The position numbers were made by a program, and so were the translations under genes. Below the pieces are notes generated by a model. The model searched no databases, had not been told where the DNA came from, and saw only the letters and a list, made by a program, of their open reading frames with translations. From positions 117,058,646-117,122,645 of the forward strand of contig NC_035443.2 of assembly GCF_002127325.2 (NCBI RefSeq): a stretch of DNA of 64,000 nt, given 5' to 3'. This stretch comes from Helianthus annuus. Lineage: Eukaryota > Streptophyta > Magnoliopsida > Asterales > Asteraceae. Shown here piece by piece: positions 55,645 to 64,000 of this stretch; position 1 is the first letter of the stretch, and each line of letters opens with the position of its first letter.

Positions 55645-56296
55645 TGTAGGTCCGGGTTTCAGGACCGAAACCGTGATTCTTGTGATTATGTTCAAAGACG
55701 GAAGAGATTAGAGATGATAAACAAACAACTTTGTATTAATCCGGTAGTAAAACATTACAAGTCGGCCCGATTACATGATAACCGAACTAATACCAAAGGA
55801 GTATACATCCGGGGAGAGACCAAGTGGTGATCTCTCCCGGTGAGGTCTCAAACCTCCTCTCAAACTCTTACACTCTCTTGGGTTTGCAAATGACAAAGTG
55901 TTGGTATTTATACCCAACACAGGTTGTATGGTCGAAGGATCAAACTGACCGATCGATAGATCATCTGTCGATCATCCAGTTATCGAAAGATACACATATA
56001 CCTCGAAGGATGACATATCCTTCGAGGTCCATCTTCATCTATCGATGGATATCTTTCGAGCTCATCGAAGGATATACACAATCCTTCGATGCCTTATCCT
56101 TCGACACAAACATTATACAACCATAATCTTTGTCTAGCAAAACCCACACGGTCAAACAAATAACCCTCTCGTTTGACCACTTCAAACGAGCGGGTCTATA
56201 CACGTTCGTTTGACCGTTTCACTAACTATTACAAATTCAGCGTAAAATAGAAACTAATCTATTCGACAAGCATCGGACACAAAATCTGCATCAACA
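55645..56296 (-). repeat. 3' LTR of LARD-like element
   Basis: TGTAGGTCCGGG...GCATCAACA on the plus strand. TATAAATA on the minus strand at 55912-55905; TCGAAGGAT/ATCCTTCGA words from 55934 to 56105 lie just upstream of it. Confidence 0.93.
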
Positions 56297-58948
56297 AATT
56301 CCCCTTGTCCGTTGCTGTCGAATGCTGAAAATGCAACTGCAATCGATCTTCAGTCAAGTATTCATCTTCTCTGTGTTAACAAATTCCCCCTTGACCGATG
56401 ATCCAGGTAACTAGTATCTTGATGCTCCTTGTATAATATTTCCCCCTCAAAGTACGCGTATCCGTGTTGGGTCTTGTGCAATTTCCTCAAAAGGCTCAAT
56501 TGACCGATCTTCTGCTGATCTTCCAATACTCCAACCGGCATTTGATAAGGGTTCCATTCTTTTCTAAAAAAAAACTGCATCAAGTCTTGATCTTCAAGCA
56601 TACTACATTGATAGAGATTTCTGGTGAACTGTCTTCTGTAAACCGTCTTTGTGGAATCGACCAAGTAATGCACTTTAATCTTCAGCATCAACACTCAGGA
56701 AAGTCAGCTAGACCAAGTGTATCCCTTGCAAGCTCAACCAAACAGCACGCTTAGTTGAACTACATCCAGATCTCATTGTCTCGCCTTTGTGAAGTTGACC
56801 ACGTAATGCACTACGGATCTTCAGCATCAGTACTCAGGAAGTCAGCTTGACCAAGTACATCGTTTGCAAACTCAATGAATTGAGTTACCCCCAGATCCCT
56901 GTAAAATCCCAAAGAAACATCAAACCCAAAACCGAATCCTGCAGGTCTTCAGCCTTGAACTATCAACTTCCATAAAGATTCCCCCAGGTCTTCAGTAAAC
57001 AGCGCTTTGAAACTACTGTCGACTTTAGATACCTGTATGTTTCCGTGCAAAACTCTTCACGCTGGCTGGAGAATTAATTAAAATCCTCAAATATGTGTCT
57101 GTGCAAAACATTCCACGCAGAACCGTTTGTATCACTAGAAAATCACAAACTCTACCACCTGTGATTGCGTTTAGAAATTTACCGAAGAAATTCAACATAT
57201 GAAAATTTTTATCCCCCCATTTCTTTGGTAAAATCTCTAAACCTTAACAGATTCTTTCCACTTCAAAGAAACTGTCGTCACTTTCACATAACAAATTCTC
57301 TCCACTGAGTAGAATTTATCTTCAAATGTTCACCAATTCCCTCCACTGAGCGGAACTGTCATCAATCTTCATTGAATGTTCTCGGTTCCGAAAATTCACG
57401 AAAACGACTTTCTTCTTTGCATATTCTAGTTGAATAAGAAATTTTGCCTAGTACCCCGTAGGATCCGACTTGTATCCCCCCAAAGACTTTGTGAACTCGT
57501 TAGGACCGGTATTGACGTTCTAGGTTCATACGTTCGTTTTCAAATGCGAGAATATGACAATAAACCAAATGCTTTCGAACATTTCCGAATAACCGGTAAC
57601 AATCATAAATATTGACGTGCGGAAGTGAACATACCGTGTTGTTTTTGGCCCATAATAGTCGCGTCACCATTTTTGCCATTTGCATCGGTAACCGTGACTA
57701 CCCCACATTTTTCAAAAATCAAGTTTTCATCATCTCTTGTTTTCATCATACCGCATCATCCCGCGCGCTCCCGAATCCGTACACATTTGGCGTCGAAAAA
57801 TAGATAAACTTGGCGAACACCCGACCCCACTTTCTAACTGACGAATAAAGACGGGTCCACGACTCCACGTCTTATCTAGAACATTTATTTCAAAGGATTC
57901 CAATTTTGATCAACCACCAAAATTAATTTAGCCAACATTATTGTGCCTTTTGATCGGTCCAATAATTCTAAATTAATTTAGCCAACATGTGTTCAAAACT
58001 CACAAACCTTAACATTTCACAAAACACTCCATCCCCACTATTCTTGCGTGGCCTGTAAGTTGGTTGTGGCTAATTGGCCAATCCATATGAAAACCACTCT
58101 TGTTCTAAACATTAGGCCCAAATTAAATCTTTACACAAAAGGCCCAAATAGCATTTGTAGGTTTATAATAAAACCAATAGTCAACAACCCTAAAATGCTC
58201 CTAAGCCGACAACATATCACTGTCTTCGTCTCCACACTTCCCAACAATCTGGATGATCCTTCGAAACAAACTGACCCTTCAAAAAAATGACCCTTCGAAA
58301 AACAACAAGGCTGATCTTTCGAAGTTGTTTAGGGGTAAATGTGATCTTTCGAAGTTGTTGGTCTTTCGAAATAGTTGGTCTTTCGAAGTAGTTGATCTGA
58401 CCCTTCGAAATCTGTTCAATCTGATCCTTCAAAAGGAAAAAGATGACCTTTCGATTCTCTTTGAACTTTCGAGAACACAGCTATATCTTTCGAAGTACAG
58501 ACAAACGGTTCACAGGTATATCTTTCGAAGTTATTTAACGGTGAGGAAGACCCTTCGAGAAAAAAAGAATGATCCTTCGAAACATCAAGATGACCTTTCG
58601 AATTCTTTTTGATCTTTCGAAAAACATCAACTGAATCTCTTTCATCTTTCGGGGTATGAAGATGTCAAGAACATCAAGAACACAGGAGGCTGTGTAAATC
58701 TGCAGATTTGACGAAAACACTTTGTATATAATTTTTGATGATGATAACTTGAATATTTAGGTGAAAAACATAAAACCCATCCCTCGTTTCAGCACAGATC
58801 TGAATATTCGGGTCCAGATCTGAGTTTTTCTTGATTTTCACCATTTTTACATCTTGAATAAAAAGCACAAAAATCACAGATCTAGAGCACATGTGACTTA
58901 GTAAATGGTTAGATTTACTAAATCGGGCACCATGGCTCTGATACCAAT
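56297..58948 (-). other. Interior of the LARD-like element, non-coding
   Basis: No ORF with recognisable product. Contains a ~85-bp direct repeat (about 56655-56740 and 56800-56880, AAGTAATGCACT-type and CTTCAGCATCA), several purine tracts on the minus strand (AAGGGGGAATTTG at about 56385-56397 and others) and an array of TTCGAA words (58255-58625) near the primer site. Confidence 0.75.
58255..58625. repeat. Array of CTTTCGAA/CCTTCGAA words
   Basis: About twelve TTCGAA palindromes plus near matches in 370 bp, mostly preceded by GATC or GACC, at irregular spacing of 15-60 bp. Confidence 0.88.
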
Positions 58949-59600
58949 TGTAGGTCCGGGTTTCAGGACTGAAACCGTGATTCTTGTGATTATGTTCAAA
59001 GACGGAAGAGATTAGAGATGATAAACAAACAACTTTGTATTAATCCGGTAGTAAAACATTACAAGTCGGCCCGATTACATGATAACCGAACTAATACCAA
59101 AGGAGTATACATCCGGGGAGAGACCAAGTGGTGATCTCTCCCGGTGAGGTCTCAAACCTCCTCTCAAACTCTTACACTCTCTTGGGTTTGCAAATGACAA
59201 AGTGTTGGTATTTATACCCAACACAGGTTGTATGGTCGAAGGATCAAACTGACCGATCGATAGATCATCTGTCGATCATCCAGTTATCGAAAGATACACA
59301 TATACCTCGAAGGATGACATATCCTTCGAGGTCCATCTTCATCTATCGATGGATATCTTTCGAGCTCATCGAAGGATATACACAATCCTTCGATGCCTTA
59401 TCCTTCGACACAAACATTATACAACCATAATCTTTGTCTAGCAAAACCCACACGGTCAAACAAATAACCCTCTCGTTTGACCACTTCAAACGAGCGGGTC
59501 TATACACGTTCGTTTGACCGTTTCACTAACTATTACAAATTCAGCGTAAAATAGAAACTAATCTATTCGACAAGCATCGGACACAAAATCTGCATCAACA
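58949..59600 (-). repeat. 5' LTR of LARD-like element
   Basis: 652 bp, one visible mismatch to the 3' LTR. Bounded by the primer site and TSD ggtat. TATA at 59216-59209. Confidence 0.93.
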
Positions 59601-60053
59601 GGTATTTTGACAACGAGTTGAACCATAGAACATGGGTCCTTATTTGCTTCACTGGTTCGGACAGGAATCACCCAAGTCCGAACGGTGAACTGTTCGGGAC
59701 GGCAGTTTACCGTTTAACCCGAAATCGGTGAAATGTCTAGATCCATGATAGATTTTAGTTTGTCTATGTGGAAATCGGTTAGATATAAGCTATTCATGGT
59801 TGAATGAGGCCAAAGTATGATGTTCTTCAAGAACACCATGATGACATCATCCAAGAACACTTAGATCCTTGTGATTTCACGGTTAGAAATCAAGTTTTGA
59901 AAGATAGAAAGGTGTAGAATCGTGTAATGATAAAAAACGTACAAGAATTAGAGTGAAAACTTACCGGAGTTGAGAGAAATCTGAGAAAAGGTGAAGAACA
60001 AGGGCTAGTTCGGTCAGAGCTTTCCAAAAGTAGAAAGAGTGACAATGACAGGG

Positions 60054-60062
60054 CTATTTATA
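60054..60062 (-). promoter_or_regulatory. TATA box of LTR
   Basis: Minus strand TATAAATAG in CCTATAAATAGCCC, about 25 bp past a block of CGATCG words (60085-60181). Confidence 0.7.
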
Positions 60063-60705
60063 GGCTCCAAAAGAGGAAAGTGGATCGCTATCGGCCAGGG
60101 TCTCCGATCGGTTGGGCTACTCGATCGAACAGCATGTTCGATCGGCTAGCCTGTTCGATCAGTGATTCCTGTTCGATCAGGAACCCCTTTTTGAGTGTTT
60201 TGCGACGATTTTTGATATTTCGATTTCGATGGACGATGATACGAATACGATAGGGTTCCTAGTCAAATTACTTTCAGTCCTAACTACTATATCTAACATA
60301 CAATCATCTGTAATTCACCATTCGACGTCGGTTTTGATTGAGTTCGATTGAATTTCGAGTTTCGATTCGAGTTTCGATTGATCACCACACAAAACATAAA
60401 GTAAACATGCACAGGTAACACATAAGGCACACACACACGTATAACCACACCAAAATTCGCGTAATTCGAGGTTCGAGTTCGATGATTGATTTGATTAACT
60501 TGATTACCGATTGATTAACTTTATCGCATTGTTACTTCCTACTATTCACAGTCGTAAATCGGTCGCATTGATTAAACATTCGATCATTTTATTTAGACAA
60601 CACTTACTCCACATAATATAAAAAGTAAAAAGAAACATTAACAGTCAAAGAAGTCAAAGTTGACTTGGACTTTGACTTTGACATTCGAAAACACGGGGTG
60701 TTACA

Positions 60706-60725
60706 GCCTCCCCTTGTTTAGGGAA
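60706..60725 (-). promoter_or_regulatory. Polypurine tract of minus-strand chromovirus
   Basis: Minus strand AACAAGGGGAGGC directly before the LTR start TGTAACACC. Confidence 0.8.
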
Positions 60726-60795
60726 TTTCGTCCCGAAATTAGGCTCGAAGCTGCACATCACCGTGAGTCGTTTACCAATTTGACGTTTCAGATCT

Positions 60796-61023
60796 TTATT
60801 CGAACAGCTGCGGGTACTTGGCCTTCATGTCGCTTTCGAGTTCCCAAGTGAACTCCGCGCCTCGCTTGCCTTCCCATCGGACCTTCACGATTGGGATGCG
60901 TGAGCGACTGAGTTGCTTGGTTTGGCGATCCAGGATTTCGACAGGCTTTTCCACGAAGCGTAATGTTTCGTTGACCTGAAGATCGTCGAGTGGTATGATT
61001 AAATCATGATCAGCAAGGCATTT
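60796..61023 (-). pseudogene. Chromodomain-like end of pol after a premature stop
   Basis: In frame with the integrase ORF past the TAA at 61024-61026. Reads CLADHDLIIPLDDLQV, then VKVRWEGKRGAEFTWELESDM and ends at TAA 60796-60798, the natural stop. Confidence 0.85.
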
Positions 61024-62661
61024 TTAGAGGTTAGACACATGGAAAGTCGGGTGGACGTTACTGAGTTCTTCCGGTAGTTCGAGTCTGTAGGCGACTTTTC
61101 CGATCCTTTCCAGAATCTTAAAAGGTCCAACATATCGAGGCGCTAGTTTCCCTTTCTTGCCGAATCTGACTACACCCTTCCAAGGCGATACCTTTAGGAG
61201 TACGTAGTCGCCAACTTCAAATTCAAGGGGCTTGCGTCTTCTATCGGCATAACTTTTCTGTCTGTTCCGAGCTTTCACCAAGTTGTCTCGAATCTGGTGG
61301 ATTTTGTCGGTCGTTTCTTGTAGAATCTCGGGACCGGTTAATTGAGAATGACCGATCTGGTGCCACACAATAGGCGATCGACATCTCCTTCCATACAAAG
61401 CCTCGAATGGTGCCATTTGGATGCTAGCATGGTAACTATTGTTGTACGAGAACTCGACTAATGGCAGGTGTTTGTTCCAACTACCACCAAAATCTATGAC
61501 ACACGCACGGAGCATGTCTTCAAGAGTACGGATCGTTCTCTCAGTCTGTCCGTCGGTTTGAGGATGGAATGCGGTACTTAAATTAAGCGACGTACCAAGG
61601 GCCGCTTGAAAAGTTTCCCACAATCGAGAAGTAAACCGAGCATCACGGTCAGAGATGATGTCGCGAGGCGTACCATGATTACAAATGATCTCGTCGGTGT
61701 AGATCTGGGCTAGTCGTTCCACCTTATAGTCTTCTTGTATCGGCAAAAAGTGGGCTGATTTTGTTAGACGATCAACTATAACCCAAATACTGTTGTGACC
61801 TGATGGCGTGGGAGGGAGTTTCGTTATGAAATCCATAGCTATACTCTCCCACTTCCATATAGGTATCGGCGGTTGTTCGAGTAAGCCAGAAGGTCTTTGA
61901 TGTTCAGCCTTGACTCTTGCGCAAGTTAAGCAACTTCCAACGTAAAGAGCGATATCCCGTTTCATGCCCGGCCACCAGTACTTATAACGCAGGTCCTGGT
62001 ACATCTTATCAGCGCCGGGGTGTATAGAATATTGGGATTTGTGGGCTTTATTCATGATAATCTTTCGTAAATCGGTCCGTTTAGGGATCCAAATTCGGTC
62101 CAGATAGTAGAAAATCCCATCGGATTTGCTTACAAGCTGAGCTCCATTGTGATAGATCCTTTCTTTCTTCAATGTTCGCTTGTTAAAGCAAGCATGTTGA
62201 GCTTCGCGGATGAGGGTTTCGAGGTTATGCTGGGCTTGAACGTTTTGGATACTAAGCACATAACTCTTTCTGCTGAGCGCGTCGGCAACCACATTCGCCT
62301 TGCCTGGGTGATAACGAATCTCACAGTCGTAATCGTTGAGGAGTTCTACCCATCGGCGTTGACGCATATTAAGTTCCCTTTGATTGAAGATGTGTTGTAA
62401 ACTCCTGTGATCAGTGAAGATCGTACACTTGGTACCATACAGGTAGTGTCGCCAAATCTTTAATGCGAAGACAACTGCGCCTAACTCGAGGTAAAGGGTT
62501 GTATAGTTCTTCTCGTGGATCTTGAGCTGTCGAGATGCATAAGCTATAACCTTGTCTCGCTGCATAAGAATGCAACCAAGACCGAGGTTGGAAGCATCAC
62601 AGTAGACAATGAAATCGTCGCTTCCGTCGAGCAGCGTAAGAATCGGAGCGTTGCACAGCAT
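61024..62661 (-). pseudogene. RNase H and integrase of minus-strand chromovirus
   Basis: RNase H from VYCDASNLGLGC through VVADALSRK, then integrase with [24 protein letters not shown] zinc domain, MDFITKLPPT, SDRDARF and QTDGQTERT, GPFKIL and HPTFHVSNL. The frame is continuous with the RT ORF upstream except for the TAA at 62689-62691. Confidence 0.92.
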
Positions 62662-63090
62662 GTGCTTGAGGGCTTGAAAGGCAGACTCTTATGCGGTTCC
62701 CCACACAAAAGGCTTGTCTTTATGAGTAAGGGCGGTAAGCGGCACAGCGATTTTAGAGAATCCTTCGATAAATCGTCGATAATAGCCCGCTAGTCCGAGA
62801 AAGGAACGAACTTCAGACGGGTTCTTCGGAGTAATCCAGCTTTTAACTGCTTCAATCTTCGCGGGATCGACATGAATGCCTTGGCTATTCACAACGTGAC
62901 CCAAAAACTGAACCTCCTCGAACCAGAATTCACACTTGGAGAACTTGGCATAGAGTTGGTTTCCTTGGAGTAACTCGAGAACCAAACGTAGATGTTGCGC
63001 GTGTTCGGTCTTCGATTTGGAATAGATCAAGACATCGTCAATGAACACAATGACGAAACGGTCTAAGAAAGGCTTACACACGCGATTCAT
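62662..63090 (-). pseudogene. RT C-terminal half and connection
   Basis: Contains the catalytic [13 protein letters not shown] (about 63005-63055) and the [18 protein letters not shown] segment. Begins right after a 5-bp tandem duplication (cagat, 63091-63095 and 63096-63100) that shifts the frame; ends in frame at TAA 62689-62691 and remains readable into the RNase H ORF. Confidence 0.9.
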
Positions 63091-64000
63091 CAGATCAGAT
63101 CCATAAAGACCGCGGGTGCGTTAGTTAGACCAAAAGGCATAACAACGAATTCATAGTGGCCATATCGGGTTCGAAAAGCGGTTTTGGGGATGTCTTCTTC
63201 TTAAATCCGCAATTGATGATAGCCCGAACGTAGATCGATCTTCGAGAAACACTTGGCACCTTGTAGCTGATCAAATAAGTCATCGATTCGAGGCAAAGGG
63301 TATCGGTTCTTAATGGTTAACTTATTTAACTCCCGATAGTCGATGCACATCCTGAACGAACCATCCTTCTTTTTGACGAAAAGGACTGGCACGCCCCAAG
63401 GAGAGGTGCTCGGGCGAATAAAGCCTTTTTCAAGTAATTCCTGGAGTTGGTTCAAGAGTTCCCGCATTTCGGATGGGGCGAGTCGATACGGGGCTTTGGC
63501 AACAGGTTTAGCTCCAGGAATAAGGTCAATACGGAAATCGATATCACAACTTGGCGGTAGTCCAGGGAGTTCATCAGGGAACACCTGAGGAAACTCGCGG
63601 ACCACTGGAACATCTTTGACTTCGGCTTTCTTTTTCTCTTCCTTCTCCGCTACTACAATGTTGGCCAAGGAGGCTCGGTATTCCTTGCGGAGATACTTGC
63701 TGGCTTGAACACATGACATTAACTTGAGACCTTTCGACGCTGTTTCACCGTATACACATAGAAGATCACCATTTGCGAGCGAGAATCGAATCATCTTATC
63801 AAAACACACAACTTCAGCATGGTTTTCGCGAAGAAAGTCCATGCCTACTATGACGTCAAAACTTCCGAGTTGCATCGGAATAAGGTCGATTGGAAAGATG
63901 TGATTGTTGAGCTCCAGAGTACAATCATGGAGAACAGAGATAACTGCGACAGTTCTTCCAGTAGCGACTTCAACTTCGAATGACGAGGGAAGATAAGAGC
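63091..64000 (-). pseudogene. Protease C-terminus and RT N-terminal half
   Basis: The frame is open from 64000 to a TAA at 63201-63203; the first ATG is at 63875 but is internal. It reads [15 protein letters not shown] (late protease), the linker [14 protein letters not shown] and RT fingers [16 protein letters not shown]. After the TAA the frame continues to about 63101, where the 5-bp duplication breaks it. Confidence 0.9.

Larger units (their letters stand above)
55645..59600 (-). mobile_element. Young non-coding LTR element (LARD-like), 3.96 kb
   Basis: LTRs 55645-56296 and 58949-59600 are both 652 bp and I see a single difference (aggaccg versus aggactg near the left end). Exact TSD ggtat (55640-55644, 59601-59605). 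Primer site TGGTATCAGAGCC (minus, about 58946-58934) next to the right LTR and purine tract ACAAGGGGAATT (minus) next to the left LTR. The 2.65-kb interior has no gag or pol, so it depends on proteins from another element. It is larger than a TRIM, hence LARD-like. Confidence 0.92.
54153..60705 (-). repeat. 3' LTR (2.6 kb net) of a minus-strand chromovirus, split by a nested element
   Basis: Minus strand starts TGTAACACCCCGTG at 60705 next to a purine tract and ends GGTGTGACA at 54153. Interrupted by the 55645-59600 element with TSD ggtat. Both parts are rich in CGATCG-centred words (55005-55340, 55495-55600, 60085-60181). A TATA box is at 60062-60054. Confidence 0.85.
60706..64000 (-). mobile_element. 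Internal region of minus-strand chromovirus (3' part; continues beyond window)
   Basis: Protease end, RT, RNase H, integrase and chromodomain-like tail on the minus strand, leading into the LTR at 60705. gag and the 5' LTR are beyond 64000. Four lesions: TAA 63201-63203, 5-bp duplication at 63091-63100, TAA 62689-62691, TAA 61024-61026. Confidence 0.9.

Noticed and set aside
55824..56126. 100-codon plus-strand ORF, identical at 59128-59430
   Set aside because: It lies antisense within the LTRs of the LARD-like element; identity reflects young LTRs rather than selection.

Overview
The window is nuclear DNA of a flowering plant. Two spliced single-copy genes with plant-type introns sit in dense, nested LTR-retrotransposon sequence with plant lineages (chromodomain Ty3/gypsy, Tat, Ty1/copia) and plant MITEs (Tourist/Harbinger-like and hAT-like). 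The style of the LTRs suggests a composite (Asteraceae), but that is an inference from resemblance, not proven here.

Layout. 1-9046: 3' part of a plus-strand chromodomain Ty3 element (extra upstream ORF, gag-pol, 3' LTR). 9047-9272 and 19647-25682: one minus-strand Tat-lineage element whose integrase was split by insertions. 9273-19646: a complete minus-strand chromodomain Ty3 element sitting in that integrase, itself hit by a solo LTR (13673-15368). 25683-27645: AT-rich DNA with a foldback element inside TA microsatellite and an hAT-like MITE. 27810-29185: an LTR with its primer site. 29186-37985: a minus-strand relic LTR of the same family as the 13673 solo LTR, opened by two ~3.7-kb solo LTRs (30171-33831, 34001-37763), the second carrying a Tourist-like MITE. 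39223-41176: PHR2 (photolyase/blue-light receptor 2 homologue), four coding exons. 41552-42390: two Tourist-like MITEs and a foldback. 42663-45480: SmD2 spliceosomal core gene on the minus strand, with an hAT-like MITE in a large intron. 45623-51634: a degenerate Ty1/copia element just upstream of SmD2. 52110-54152: an LTR fragment and a Tat 3' LTR plus 3' UTR with a minisatellite. 54153-64000: 3' LTR and broken pol of another minus-strand chromodomain Ty3 element, whose LTR holds a very young non-coding LTR element (LARD-like, 55645-59600).

The host genes act in separate processes: PHR2 is a photolyase/cryptochrome-family protein, SmD2 is a subunit of the Sm ring of U snRNPs. The transposons are layered and most insertions can be proven by exact target-site duplications (TSDs): cagta, cgtat, atttg, cttgg, ggtat, atgaa, and for MITEs tga, taa, tat, gttacaca and attcaaac.

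Main leads: a UAG-CAA-UUA stop context at the protease/RT border of the Tat element; an 89-nt candidate intron in a chromovirus gag; family-specific short palindromic word clusters just upstream of LTR TATA boxes in several unrelated families; AGGAT/ATCCT word saturation across the Tat element including its coding region; a near-identical-LTR non-coding element; and a GC-AG intron in PHR2.
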